NCBI GenBank assembly: GCA_019426215.1
Contig: CM033402.1
Coordinates: forward strand, 9,115,246 to 9,179,245
Origin: Buddleja alternifolia
Lineage: Eukaryota; Streptophyta; Magnoliopsida; Lamiales; Scrophulariaceae
DNA: 64,000 nt
Reading direction: 5' to 3'
Position 1 is the first letter of the stretch. The number at the start of each line of letters is the position of its first letter. This document shows, piece after piece, positions 24,815-37,188 of this stretch. The notes beneath the pieces are model-generated. The model was not told where the DNA came from, searched no databases, and worked only from the letters and a program-made list of their open reading frames with translations. The position numbers and the translations under genes are program-made.

Positions 24815-27800
24815 TAGGGGTGATCATAAATTTTCAAAAACCGACCGCCCGCACGCACCGCACCTACTTTGTCAATTTTTTATACAAGTCGTTGGTTATA
24901 AAATTAAATCAAAATTGCACCGCACTATACGGTTTGATTTAAATTTTACCTATAAAAAAAACGCACCGCACCGCACCGCACTGCCTACATATTAAATATT
25001 ATATATATAATATTAAAATAAAGATGTAACTTATATTTTTTATTACTAAATACAAGATAAAATTATAGTTCATGTTTTGGAAGTACTAATCTGGATGGTC
25101 AATAATCAATATAGTCAAAGAGTCAACCTCAGTTGCAAATTTATAATATATATCAACCCCAAGTACCCCTCAAGCAAAAGTGCAAAACTAATTTTAGACC
25201 TCCACCTCCAGTAGCATACGGCAAACCCTAACATAAGCCTCATTTCCCCAACTTCTCTCCCTATTTCTTTTTTCATTCTTCTCTTCTCGCTTTCTCAACG
25301 GGGTTTCTCAATCTCTACCGGTTCAACAAGGAGACACGAGCAAGTGCGAGCAGGTATGGTCAATTTTACACTCCCCTAATCTACTTCTAAAGTTAAGAAC
25401 CCTAAGTTTGTTTATTGACCTTTGTTAACTTTTTAATTTGGGTTTAGTGACTCTATCAAGTTGTAAGCTAATCGATTTTGCTCGCCCCTTCCCAATACGC
25501 AGCCTTTAGTTCAAGAAGTAATTTGATGAAATTTTGAAGTTCAAGCCATTGATAAAAAATTAAGTCATCTCTCCATTTTTTTTTTAACTTTTGTTTCTAT
25601 TTCCTGCTTCTTATGGTAGTCAGTAGATTAAGTCATTTTTTTCATTAGTCCCTCTTACATAGATGTTGATGAGACTATAGACTCCATGATATTTTTAATC
25701 CATTACAAGTATATAGCATACAAATTATGTTGTCGCATTTCGGGACCTATAATTTTTATTTCCAAAAAAATATTTATTAAAATAGTGGGATTTAATTCAA
25801 CATTGCAGGAATTTAATTGATTTCAATTTCATAGTGATTTGCATGTTCCATGGAGCACCCCAGTAGTTCAATTGTAAGTTGTAGTTATCTCTCAAATTCT
25901 TAACGCCTTTATGATTTTTTAGAATTTTGATATTTAAAATATACTCGATTCTTTACATTTTAGTATATTTTTAGATGGCTCCAATTGGTGTTAATCTACA
26001 CTATTTGCCTTTCCTTTTGTTGATGTTATACAGAAGGCTGTAGTAGCTTCAGAGCATATCTCCGATGTAGAAATTATAAAGGAGTCAGTAGCTTAAACTA
26101 AGGAACAAAAACAACTTCAAGAGGTTGAATCAAGTGAAGGCAAAACGGCTCCTCAAGAGAAAAATTAAAATGAAATGCCTGTCACGAAAGAATCATCTTC
26201 CAATGTGAATAAGAATGCATCTAAGCCACCACAAAAAAAAAGGCCAAGAACTAGAGCAGTTGAAATTGTTAAGAAAGAATAGGGAAAGAATGTTTCTGAA
26301 ATATGAGATCATTTTACTCAACTTAAAGGTGGTAATCCACCTAGAGCAGCGTGTAACTATTGCGGCACAAGTTATGCAGCTCATTCGAAAAATAACGAAA
26401 CTTCTACCTTATGGATAAATTTAGAAAAGATATGCAAGAAGTATCCACTTGGATTGAGAAAATCACAGAAGACTTTTCATGAGTGTAAAGGTGTGGCTGT
26501 GAAACAAAATGATAATCTTACCTTGAGCGGAAAGAAGTTGAATTTTGAAAAACTTAGAAAAAATCTTGCCAAAATGGTAATAATTGATGAGTTACCCTTC
26601 AAAATTGTGGAAGGCGAAGGTTTCAAAGCTCATTCTAGAGCTTTGGAACCAAGGTTTGAAGTCCCATCTAGGCATACTGTTGCTATGGATTATATGAAAA
26701 TTTTTCTTGAAGAAAGACAGAAATTGAAGAGGGTTTTGAAATCCCAAAGAGTGTGTTTAACCACAGATAATTGGACATCAGTGCAAAACTTGAACTACAT
26801 GTGTCTTACTGCATATTGGATCGATAATGAATGGACACTTCAAAAGAGAATCATAAATTTTTGCATTGTTGAGAACCATAAAGGAGAAACAATTGGAAAA
26901 CAAGTCTAAGAATGTTTGAACCAATGGGGTACTGATAATATTTTGACAGTAACTGTTGATAATGCAAGCTCTAATGATAGAGCAATCATCCATTTGAAAA
27001 AAAAATGCAAGTGGAAAGATGGTATCTTGAATAATGATTACATGCATGTCTGGTGTTCTGCCCATGTAGTTAATTTGATTGTGAAAGAGGGGTTAGAAGA
27101 GCAACATGAGGCCATAAAGCAGGTTTGAAATGCTGTGAAATACGTGAGGTCTTCACCAGCTAGGCTAAAGGCTTTCAAGAAGTGTGTAGAGAAAGAAAAA
27201 ATTAATTGTAAGAGCCTAGTTTGCTTAGATGTAGAAACAATATGGAATTCGACTTATATGATGCTTGAGACTGCTGAGAAATTCGAAAACACTTTTGTGA
27301 GGCTAGGCGATGAAGATAAAAAATTCATAGACTATTTTGATCGTTATGAATTCAATCAAGAAGAGGAAAATGAAGGAAGAAGAGGAAAAGGGAAAGGAAA
27401 TTAGACAATTGGGCCTCCAATGGAGGTAGATTGGATTAAAACCAGAAACTTTGTTAAGTTCTTTTAAATCTTTTATAATGTGACTTTGAAGTTCTCTGGT
27501 TCATCATATTTCACTTCCAATTCCTTTTTTCGAGAGCTTGCTACTGTCTATGTTGGTTTGTCTATCATGATCAGTAAGGTAGATTTACATATGGCTGCCA
27601 TGGCTATTCGTATGAAAGAGAAATTTAATAAATATTGGGGTAATTTCAAAAATATCAATTGGTTGTTGTTTGTTGCAATTCTTTTGGACCCTAGATACAA
27701 ATTGAAGTATGTTTAGCTTTGGTTTTCCACGATGTACGAAGGTGATTCATATTTTGTGAAGAGAATGACTGAAAAAATAGAAGGCATGTTGACTTTGTTG

Positions 27801-29303
27801 TATAAGCATTATGCAGGCTCTAATTCTCAAACAAGTAGTAAAGATGAATGTGCAGGTCAAAGCCATAATTAAATGCATTTAGATGTGGAAGATGATCTAA
27901 GTGAATTACTAGAGTCTCAATTTGCTAAGCATTTGGAAGAAGAAGAGAGCGTTGAGACCAAATCAGAAGCAACAAGATACTTGCTTGATGTTTGTGAAAA
28001 ATCGAGTAAAGATTTTGACTTGTTAAATTGGTGGAAGGTGAACACTCCTAAATATCCTATTCCTTCCATAATTCCAAGAGATGTGTTAGCTATCCCGGTA
28101 TCTACCATTGCTTCAGAGTCTGCTTTTAGCACAAGTGGTCGTGTGATCGATCCATTCAGAAGCTCTTTATCTCCAAAAATGGTGGAGGCTCTCATATGTG
28201 GTCAAGATTGGTTACGCGCTACTCCTTCTCCAATTGATCTTCGCACATTAATGGAGAGTATTGAACAATTTGAGGAGTTTGAAAATGGTGAGACATTTCA
28301 TTTATTTTGTCTATTTTTATTTTAGTTTTTTTTCATATTTACTTATTTGTATTTCCTTTTAATAATATGTTGTTAATATGATAATATCTCAGAATTAGAA
28401 GGATCAAATTCTTTCAAATCCACGGGCACCGACAATGGGGATAATTAGTTAGGAGGAAGGTGAATATCTCATCTTGTATCTCTACAAATCATTTTCTATA
28501 GTTGTTGCTTGAGCTTGTAGCTTGACTTTTGCTCATGTTTAAAGTTGATTAGTTTTTACAGATTACATTGGTTTGATTTTCAGGCTGAGATAATAGCTTA
28601 TGAGCATTCAACTAATTCATTGGTGGAGGTGGATAACTTGCAAGAAAGTGAGGCAGTGAGCTTGTTGTTCTTGAATCTTAAATATGTGTTACGAAATTGA
28701 GAAGAAAAAGGGGCAATGCCGAAACTCAAGTTCTTATTATTTCAATTATGAAAATTTTCTTAAGGTTCGGATTTGATGGTCGTAATATGTTACTATTTTA
28801 GACGGTGGAATTATGTTATTGCTTTTGTTTTCACTTTTGTCAGTGGTGTATTGGCTGTTCATTTTATTTGCTTAGTTGGATTTTGACTCTTTTTGTTCAT
28901 GTGATCATAAAATTTCACAATTATTTGTGGGTCCAGAAGTTGTATGGCCCAATTTTTTGATGATATAGTGTTGTATTTGGTGTAGAAATTGGAGTTTCAA
29001 TGACAAGGATGCAAAATAGTATCAATGTTTTTTTTTTTTTTGACCCGCTAAACGTAGCACTGTGATTCTAGAGTTTAGGGACTTTATATTCTTTATAAGA
29101 GAGAAGCATGGAAAAGAAAAAATCAATGGAAATCAATTAAAAAACCGCAAAACCGAACCACACCGCACCGAACCGCCTATAATCGCATAAACACTTTCAA
29201 ATCTCAAAACCGCAGTTTAAAATTTGTATTTGAAAAAACCGCATTTGGCAACTTAGTTTGAGAATCACTAAAAAAAATCAAAACCGAACAACGATTACCC
29301 CTA
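24815..29303 (+). mobile_element. hAT transposon copy 3, full length, inactive
   Basis: 4489 bp from TAGGGGTGAT at 24815 to ATTACCCCTA at 29303. The 5' flank matches copy 1 and the 3' flank matches copy 2. Flanking 8-mers ATGACTGA and GATGGAAG do not match, so this copy looks like a recombinant or a product of segmental duplication, not a simple insertion. No nested MITE. Confidence 0.9.
26143..28448 (+). pseudogene. hAT transposase, copy 3, multiple stops
   Basis: Same protein as in copy 2, with the C-terminus best preserved. The start codon is changed from ATG to ACG at the homologous place (26143). In-frame stops include KKE-stop-GKN (about 26279), EI-stop-DHF, GKQV-stop-ECL, KQV-stop-NAV, GKGN-stop, KFF-stop-IF and KYV-stop-LW. 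Intact parts show CLTTD, VTVDNASSND, CSAHVVNLIV and a full hATC region (LLNWWKVNTPKYPIP.., VSTIASESAFSTSGRVIDP). A probable last intron runs from GT at 28288 to AG at 28392, giving ..EEFENELEGSNSF..DNGDN-stop at 28448. Not functional. Confidence 0.9.
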
Positions 29304-30290
29304 GATGGAAGATGAAGCCAGGGAGGTGCTTCCAAACTCGAGAAAGGTGCTTGTATATAACCCAAAAGTTAGGGTTTTTTTTTTTTTTTTAGAATTTTCT
29401 CAAAGATGTAAAACTTTTTTCTTGTAATTTTCTCAAAGATATATTGTTTTACACGCTACACATCTCCATGCCACACATCTCCATGCTATGTCGAGATATA
29501 TATGTATACGTGCAAAGAAAAATAAATAAATAAAAAGTCCTTCAATATTGTAAATTAATTGCCATAAAGTGGTGCATACCTTTGCATAATCTCCTGAAAA
29601 AATTTCCGCTTCTTCAAATGTAGCATATCATAAGTACAATCATTTAGAACTCCATTGAATAGTATGAGTCTGGGCCTTTAGTAAAATACGGTCCAAAGCT
29701 TGAAAGATATCTACAAAAGATTGTGTGCTTCAACAATATTTACTTAGAATGAATAATACATATTTTTTTTGAATTACAACTGTGCTTCAACAATCTTCAA
29801 TTGAATGAATAGTACAACTTACAACGGTGGGATCGTAGAGGTGGGGACAAACAGTTAACCACACCCTTAACCTAAATTACAATGGTGGGATGAACACTCG
29901 ACCGCGCACTCACACTTAACCTAACTGTGTGACTACCACTTAAGCAAATGATTATTGGCAATAAACAACACATAATTGATTTACGCTTAAGCAAATGGTT
30001 AAACTCACACTTAACCTACTTGTGCTGCTGCTGCTTAAGCAAATAGATGTTGACAATGAATAACACATATTTAACATACAATTAAAGAAGATGATTATTG
30101 ACAAAGAATAACACGTGTTTAACATACAGCGATGTTGTGATGTTGTATATAAATTATTGATAGAAAGCCGAAAAAACCAAGTTTCGGCCAAAATTTTCCA
30201 CTTATTGTCAACCAAATCTAAAATGAGTCAATTTGGTGTCGGGAGAGGGGATACAGTGCAATTTTACCGTGTACAAGAGATAAATTAATA
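29304..30290. repeat. Duplicated flank B downstream of hAT copy 3
   Basis: Collinear with 11189-12160. It departs from that copy at about 30286, the point where the flank of copy 2 carries an extra hAT 3' end. No gene supported. Confidence 0.8.
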
Positions 30291-31422
30291 TTATTTAGTC
30301 CTTGAAGTATTTGTCAACTGTAAGTTGACCCTAAACCAGAGCAAATGGGCCTGTCTGAATAAATAAAAAATGGGCTGGAATGGAGACAGCCCTGCTGACA
30401 CAAAAGGCATTTGGGCCACATCTGAAAAGACCCAACAAGGCTTGGTCTAGAATTAAATCATCTTAAACATCCCCTCAAGCTGAGTGAACTGACAAAAGCG
30501 ATCCAACAAACGGACCATCATATTCAACTTGAAAGTACTGTCCCGAAAAGTTAATGATAAATGATCAGAAAAGTATAACCCAGAAGAAATTGAATGTCAC
30601 CTAAACAAAGTAACACTCAATCACCAAACAAAGTCAAATCACCGAATCGAGTAGAAATGATATAAAAGAAGAAATATGTAATCGACTGCAATACCCAAAA
30701 ATAGAATATAAAATTAACTGAACCTAAGGATAAATAACAAGATCAAAAATAAGAAACAACATGCCATATGTCCGCATTTGAATTGGCATAAATATCGAAC
30801 ACAGAAACAAATATAAAATCAACAATAACAAGCAAATAAATTCGCATATCTCCTCACATTCGCATTTGAATCAAACAAACACTGAACCTACGAAATAAAT
30901 TTCAAGACCAAATAAGCAAAAACGGTGTGCAATTTCTACATTTGAATCGAAAAAATGGAACCCACAAAAAATATAACAAGAATCACAACAAAAGTACTTA
31001 GAAGAATACTCCCAAACTCAGCTACAACAGCTGAAAAAGTGACAAATATTTCACAACACATCTGACCAAATATAATCAGAACAACAAATAATAAAACCAC
31101 CGAATACAAATTGAAAGATATCAAGCAAGGATTTGACATACGAACACCACAAATAAAGGATCACAGCTAATCCAAAATGAGTACGAGGTACCACAACCCC
31201 AAAGGCAATTACAATTGGCATGCCTAGAAATAATAGCAAGAAAATTAAAAGACATACTATGATTCATAGTATATCTACATGAAGTATGGCAATCGAATAT
31301 AAACATCATAGAAAAACATAAACAGGAGATACAAATTTGAATAATTAGTCGAGAACTGATCATGAAATAAAAGACATTATCATGATTGTTTAATATTGAA
31401 CATATGCCTTAAAAGATGAAAC
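30291..31422. other. Intergenic, possible retroelement remnant
   Basis: AT-rich. CATCCCCTCAAGCTGAG near 30468 looks like the antisense of a copia polypurine tract and 3' coding end, but no LTR or pol frame was found. No gene supported. Confidence 0.4.
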
Positions 31423-31438
31423 AATAGATGGATAGAAT

Positions 31439-31636
31439 TTTTTTTTTTTTTTTGGTTATTAACCAGGGTGTCCACCGCCGATCGCAGTGACTAGTCCCCT
31501 CGCTGATTTGCCGGCACCTCTAAGGGTGGGACAGCTGGCCAAGGAAATCTGCTCCATTCTCAAAGTCAAGGATCGAACCCTTGACATTTGGTTAAGGGTG
31601 CAGGAGCCCTTACCACTCCACCACAACCCCTTAGTT
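31439..31636 (-). mobile_element. tRNA-derived SINE, minus strand
   Basis: A 198-bp insertion flanked by a perfect 16-bp direct repeat AATAGATGGATAGAAT (31423-31438 and 31637-31652). On the minus strand it has an A-box-like GTGGAGTGGTAAGG, a B box GGGTTCGATCC, and a 3' poly-A tail (poly-T at the plus-strand left edge). This is the full signature of SINE retroposition. Confidence 0.93.
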
Positions 31637-31808
31637 AATAGATGGATAGAATAGCACATAAAGATGAGAGTAATAAACTCTTGAAAGTTCTTAAGAGTTT
31701 ATCACTCTTGAAATTATTAAGTCTCAAGTTCTTTGTTCATCTTCAAATTATTTACTCTTGTATGGTTGGTTAGGGTTTAAATTTCCGTTTGTTCTTTCTT
31801 GTTTGTCT

Positions 31809-31810
31809 TG

Positions 31811-31848
<38 letters not shown>
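31809..31848. repeat. (TA)n microsatellite
   Basis: Continuous TA alternation just left of the solo LTR. Confidence 0.9.
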
Positions 31849-31850
<2 letters not shown>

Positions 31851-31857
31851 CACTTCT

Positions 31858-32596
31858 TGTTGGAAATCGGATGTAAATAAAGTACGTGTGGCGTACTTAC
31901 GGTAACAAATTCGAATAACACGTGTGCATTTCGAATTTCTCTAATCCGAGTTCGGACGAATGAGAAATTAAATGTTGAAGTTGTGGTTTGAAATCTGTGG
32001 GTTTACCGTGAATTTCTTCTGATCCAACCGTGTAAAACGAGGAGGAATTAAAGATACTACCCATTACGATCGATGGCCACGATCGTACGAGCTGTATTTT
32101 AACACACATGTGATTGGTCGTTTTTATGACGGTCAAAATCTGTTTGGTCTTTACATGTGAGTCATTAATGATTTTATATGAGTCATTAATGACATCACAT
32201 GTGAGTCATTAAAGTGAGTTTAATGACTCTTATGCCCCTCTTTATCCCTATATAAACCCCCCTTGGGTATTCATTTTCTTAAGAGCGAATAACAATTCCT
32301 CTTCATTCATATTCATTCTTTGAGTTTTGTTATTCCGGGAATAATGAAATCAAGAGTTGAATTATGTTATTATTGAGAGTTCGAAACAGGGTTTCGTTCG
32401 TGGGTCTCGGTTTTGAAGTGGTTCAATCCCGAGAATAATCGTTGTATCTTGGGACACAAATTGCACGAACCCGTACCACCAATAGCAGGGCTATAGCGGG
32501 GCAATATTGTGTTAAGGATAGATAGTTCAACTCTCGCCTCAATTCAGATTTTGCATATCCATTTTATCACAATCAAATTATTCATTTTAACCAACA
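31858..32596 (+). mobile_element. Solo LTR with 5-bp target duplication
   Basis: 739 bp starting TGTTGG and ending CCAACA, with CTTCT duplicated at 31853-31857 and 32597-32601. TATA box CCTATATAAACC near 32246-32258 on the plus strand. No internal retrotransposon sequence follows, so LTR-LTR recombination is inferred. Probably Ty1/copia by ends and style, but the superfamily is not proven. Confidence 0.9.
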
Positions 32597-32703
32597 CTTC
32601 TACATATATATGAGGAGGATTAATTAATCACAATTCACTATATTCATAATATTACACTTCTACATATATGTGAGGAGGACTAATCATAATTCACTAGATT
32701 CAT
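32597..32703. repeat. Short direct duplication (~57 bp x 2)
   Basis: CACTTCTACATATAT..GAGGAGGA..TAATCA..AATTCACTA occurs twice in tandem. One unit starts at the right edge of the solo LTR. Confidence 0.7.
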
Positions 32704-33753
32704 TAATTCGACATATACGTCACTATTAATGATACTATTCAATCATTATAATATTCTTGCCCTTTGATTTATGAACGATATCTTGTTATAGCAATTTCCA
32801 TCAAAATATTTATACCTAAATAACCTCCTGAAATCCTTCTAGTCTTTTTTGCTAGAACCATAATTCGTCAGCTCAAAAGCTGTTCTGAAGTTTGCTTAAT
32901 CAGAATTTGATAAATTTTTCACTCATCACAATTTCATGCGTCCAACACGGATACAATAAGTGCCCATGCGTATCTTCTATTTTGACAAAATGGGAGAGTA
33001 GATCCTATCATTTTAATATTAATTGTCACAATTGAAAGGACATAGCAACTTTTTTTTTTAAAACAGTAAGACTATCTATCACCGTTTTCATACTATTTTT
33101 TCTCACCTCCCTTTAATTCAGAAAGTATTGATTGACTATCAAAGTCAATTAGTTACAATAATTCTTGCCAAATCAAGAGAGGTGAAAAAACATGATATAA
33201 AACAACGGAATCTAACATAACGTTTAGTTATAGATGGTTTTTTATTTTTTATTTTTATGCAAGTTAGTTATAGATGTTACAAATGATGAATATATATATA
33301 TATATGTTGGATGGTTGAATGCAATATAAACTTTTTTTAATTTTTCCCATCAAATAAGTAAGTAATAAAGGATTTGAATGAATCTTGGAACAGTACGTGC
33401 CATTACACGAAACTTTCCATTAAGCACGAATTTTAAACGTAAACCAAAAGATAATTATATTTACTTGTGTTATACCTAATCACGTTACTAGGATTTTTCA
33501 AAAACCATGATGTTGCTAATTAAAGATGGGCATAGCCTTCCGGATGCAGTGTACACTTCGACAAAGTTACCACGTATCTTCTTATTTTCAAATACGTAAT
33601 TAATTAATAAATATTGGTGGAAATTAAAATATTTCTTTCAATATTCTTTTGTCACTCACTTGGGGTTTAGAAATTTCACCAACTTTTCTTAGAAACATCT
33701 GATAAAAGTCAATGTCTTTCTAGAATTTAGGATGATTAGTCATGTCACCAAAG
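32704..33753. other. Intergenic, no gene seen
   Basis: AT-rich, with no supported coding frame, RNA gene or element boundary. Confidence 0.6.
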
Positions 33754-34025
33754 AGGAAGTGGCTAAATCTTATTCCACCTGTCGTCATAATATACATTTT
33801 TTTATTAAATTATGCATTATGAAAATTTGAGGAAATGGCTAAAATCTTTTTCTACGTGTTATCATAATGTACTTTTTTATTCAATTATATATTAAGAAAA
33901 TTTGAGGAAGTGGCTAAAATCTTTTTCGACGCGTTGTCATAATGTACTTTTTTTTATTCAATTATATATTATGAAATATTTAGGAAGTGCCTAAATCTTT
34001 ATCACGTGTCGTCATAGTATATACT
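33754..34025. repeat. Tandem repeat, ~76 bp x 4
   Basis: Units begin GAGGAAGTGGCTAAA at about 33754, 33829, 33904 and 33980 (last unit TAGGAAGTGCCTAAA) and share ..GTCATAATGTAC followed by a T-rich tract. Confidence 0.85.
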
Positions 34026-34374
34026 TTTTTTTTTTTTATAATTATTACAATACCAGATTTTTTTTAATCTATCTTTTTGTTTAAGTTTCTTATAGTTTTC
34101 GTGACTAAACAATGCATTCATTCAACGACTTATAGGTAAAGTGTTGAGTATAACAAAAACACATGGCAGAATTAAGGGAAACTTTGTTAATTAAGTACAC
34201 CATTGTTTTACATGAAACACATATTTTGATGACGTGACAACCATTTGATATTAAACGTCTAGAATGAATGTATCTTGAACTTGGGACAGGATTAAGATTT
34301 TATATTGAAAATTTGATACCTTTTAGTTTTGGGGGCAAAATTTAAAAAAGGAAAAAATTTGTAAAAGCTGAAAA

Positions 34375-34814
34375 GGTATATGTATGGTTGGGTATTTTGA
34401 GTTGTATTTTTATTTTTTGGATCACCAGAAAATAAAAATACACATTCCAAGGTAAATTCTACAGAAAATACTCAAATTTTAAATCCTACTATACATTCCC
34501 CTATATAACTACTTATCATTTCATCATTTCAATCACTTCATTCTCCCTCTTCATTAATTACATAATTCAATTATCCAACACATTCTCTTTCTTATTTTAT
34601 CATAAATAAAATATTATTCTAATTTTTTCTCCTATCATCATTACATATATAATTAATTCAATCAGCTTTATATCACATCTACACAATTTTCAAATATTTC
34701 TCAAAAATACGTCCAAACAAACAAAAAAAATAATATTTTTACACGAATTTTCATAATACACACTCTCCAATAAAAATTCAAAATTTATTTTCAAAAACAC
34801 AATCATACATAGCC
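34375..34814. mobile_element. Candidate MITE with imperfect terminal repeats
   Basis: The left end GGTATATGTATGGTTGGGTA and the inverse of the right end GGCTATGTATGATTGTGTTT pair over about 24 bp with a few mismatches. An internal inverted repeat of GTATTTTTATTTT lies at about 34409. No target duplication could be confirmed. Confidence 0.4.
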
Positions 34815-35574
34815 GTAGTTTTTTAAAAGTTGAGGGTTATCGCCCAGCAGTAAGATGATTTAGGTAAAATGATTAGGCGGGGCGCATTTGTTCCTACGAT
34901 CAAGAAACTAAAATTTGCTTTTCAGGCCCAAAAGGAAACATGTTCCCGATCAACTTATAGTGACTTTGTGAACCCCAAAGATGAAGAACTTATTAACTTA
35001 TGTTTATTGGTCTACTTTTCCATATTCAAAAGATCATCGTCCAAATTATTTGAGTACTCACAATGCAAGGAGGTCTGCAGATAAATTTTATTATGAAAAA
35101 AATAAATTTATAACGTGACATCGTGCACTATTTCAACAAATTTCTTGCTTGAATTGTTGAAATAATACATTTTATATTTAAGTAAGTCCCGATTATACTT
35201 TTAATTAGTTTCTAGTTTCTAGTTTCAACTTCCAATTTTGAAATATGTATTTTGTAACTTTTGCCATACATAATTCCGCTATATGTAAGAACAAACTTGC
35301 ACGAGTCCCTCTCTAGATACTATTTTTTGAATGCCTTGCGTTTTCGTTAACAATTATTATCATGTTAAATTCCCCCCACATTGTTATGAATTTCTGATCA
35401 CAACTTATTTGAGGTTTATTAATTAATCAACTTTTGTCATTTAGAGGCCTGTCTTAACTGAATCATCATATTTCAGATTTAAGTGGACAACAAAAACTAG
35501 AATATTGAGAGTATATATTAAGCAAAACCTTCCGTGCTTTCTTGATTTGGGACAAGCGTTTACGCACCTCAAAT
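34815..35574. other. Intergenic, no gene seen
   Basis: The short plus-strand frame at 34869-35084 has no recognisable motif and no splice or promoter support. Confidence 0.5.
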
Positions 35575-35830
35575 TATGTCATTTATTTTAGATCACTTAT
35601 TCTCATGATTTGACTAATATATATTTTCGAGGACGTTTGGTAAGCTTTTTAAAATGCCTTATAACAACGTTTGGTAAGTTATTATAAACTTCTCAAACAA
35701 AGTATGTCATTTATTTTAGATCACTTATTCTCATGACTTGACTAATAAATATTTTCGAGGACGTTTGGTAAGCTTTTTAAAATGTCTTATAACAACGTTT
35801 GGTAAGTTATTATAAGCTTCTCAAACAATC
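35575..35830. repeat. Tandem duplication, 128 bp x 2
   Basis: TATGTCATTTATTTTAGATC starts at 35575 and 35703. The two units are nearly identical through ACGTTTGGTAAGTTATTATAA. Each unit itself contains ACGTTTGGTAAG twice. Confidence 0.9.
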
Positions 35831-35887
35831 TTATAAGATGTTTAATAGTTTATTATTTCCATAAAATTATTTGGACAATTTTTTTTG

Positions 35888-36041
35888 GGAATCCTTTAGA
35901 AGCCCCTATGCATCTCTTGTTGCAATACACGGGTGAATGACAAATGTTTGACCTTTACTTATTTATTAATTATAAGATTCTATCACTAGAACAAGTGTCA
36001 CTCACTTGTGGATTGCAATAAGAGATGTAATAGAAGATTCC
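35888..36041. mobile_element. Candidate small MITE (~154 bp)
   Basis: Ends GGAATCCTTTAGAAG and, inverted, GGAATCTTCTATTAC. Inside them CATCTCTTGTTGCAATAC pairs with the inverse of TGGATTGCAATAAGAGATG, giving a foldback of about 50 bp per arm. No clear target duplication. Confidence 0.5.
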
Positions 36042-36129
36042 ATTTGGTCATTTAAATTATGATAACATATTTATTGCTGAACTTAATAATCCTTCCAGCC
36101 AAGTCCAATGCTATAGTGTAAACTCTCTA

Positions 36130-36267
36130 GAGAAAATTTCATTTTTGGTACCATAGAACACGCGAAATCCAATTTTGGTACCACGCTTTTGAAAAGTAAC
36201 ACTTTTGGTACCAAATCAAATTTTTTGTCTCAATTTTGGTACTGCCGTTAGTTGACTGACGGTCAAC
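36130..36267 (+). repeat. MULE left terminal inverted repeat with phased GGTACC array
   Basis: Starts GAGAAAATTTCATTTTT. GGTACC occurs at 36147, 36177 and 36207 and GGTACT at 36238, spaced 30, 30 and 31 bp, each preceded by a T run. It ends with TTGACTGACGGTCAAC. Confidence 0.95.
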
Positions 36268-36303
36268 ATCACGTGTTAGTCACATGTCTGTTAGTATTAA
36301 CAT

Positions 36304-37188
36304 TTGGGGGGAAATTTTGCACGTGTTGTGCACATGATGCTGAAATCCCCAATAACTCAACCCGAATTACAAGAACCCAACATCACTTCCATCGTTCAAA
36401 ATTCTCTCCCAAAAAAATCCCAAAAACCTCCTTCTGAAAAATCAACTCTAAATAGTGAAAAAAATCCTCAAAATCTTCTGCAACTAGTGAAGAAAGCAAG
36501 AGAAAGGATGGCTATGCAAAAAGGTAAAACAACTAAGCAGACTGATAAGGATGGCTCATCAACAGTAAGAAAATGTTGCCAATTAGCCAAGAAGGGGCCT
36601 ACCTTTAAAGCCCCAAGGCAAACAAAATCACAAGCAGCCTCACAACAACCACCAATGCCACCACTAGTACCACCACTTGTACCATCAAGGGAAACTAGAG
36701 CTCAAGCAGCATTCAAGCCACCACCAATTCCATCAAGGGAAACTAGAGCTCAAGCAGCATTCAAGGCATCAGGTTTAACAAAGGCAACAAAGGTGCTAAC
36801 AAAGGCAACAATGCAAGAATGCCATCCTGGTTTAGAAGCAAAAATGCCATCAAGGCCTTCAACAACAAAAATGCCATCAAGGTCTCCAGCTAAAATGCCA
36901 TCAAGGCCTCCCTCAAGCATAACAAAAACCGCATCCAATTCAACTCGAGCTACAAGTGCATCTACTACTAGTCCAGCATTGGAATCACCTTCAAAGGGTG
37001 TGAAGATAAGGCATGTCCCTTTTTCTCCAGAGCATCCAAGAGTTGTTGTCAGTTTAACCACCAGGAAAAAAGAACCACTAGGAGTAAAAACAATTGATAA
37101 AGATGGGAAAAAGTTTGTGACAATGACACAATTGAATTCTGCATTGAAAGAACGAACTGCAAGATTGCTTGGGGATAAGAAAGTGTAG
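36304..37188 (+). CDS. MULE-borne Pro/Lys/Ser-rich protein, 294 aa, unrecognised
   Basis: An uninterrupted frame from MGGNFARVVHMM to LLGDKKV, starting 37 bp inside the left TIR. The middle is low-complexity and basic, with two PSRETRAQAAFK repeats and several KMPSRP repeats, so it is probably disordered. The C-terminal third (KIRHVPFSPEHPRVVVSLTT..KKFVTMTQLNSALKERTARLL) is less biased and could be a folded or helical tail. The first Met residues lie in GC-poor sequence near the TIR and the true start could be a later Met (MAMQKGK). No domain could be named. Convergent with the GRF-finger gene about 640 bp away. It may be a captured host gene part or an ORF proper to this MULE family. Confidence 0.5.
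   Translation: MGGNFARVVHMMLKSPITQPELQEPNITSIVQNSLPKKSQKPPSEKSTLNSEKNPQNLLQLVKKARERMAMQKGKTTKQTDKDGSSTVRKCCQLAKKGPTFKAPRQTKSQAASQQPPMPPLVPPLVPSRETRAQAAFKPPPIPSRETRAQAAFKASGLTKATKVLTKATMQECHPGLEAKMPSRPSTTKMPSRSPAKMPSRPPSSITKTASNSTRATSASTTSPALESPSKGVKIRHVPFSPEHPRVVVSLTTRKKEPLGVKTIDKDGKKFVTMTQLNSALKERTARLLGDKKV

Noticed and set aside
34375..34814. A firm MITE call
   Set aside because: Imperfect ends pair but no target duplication was found; kept only as a low-confidence feature.
36252..37061. Other frames overlapping the 294-aa MULE ORF (plus 36252-36437 and minus 36750-37061)
   Set aside because: They are shadow frames over repetitive KMPSRP codons with no independent features.
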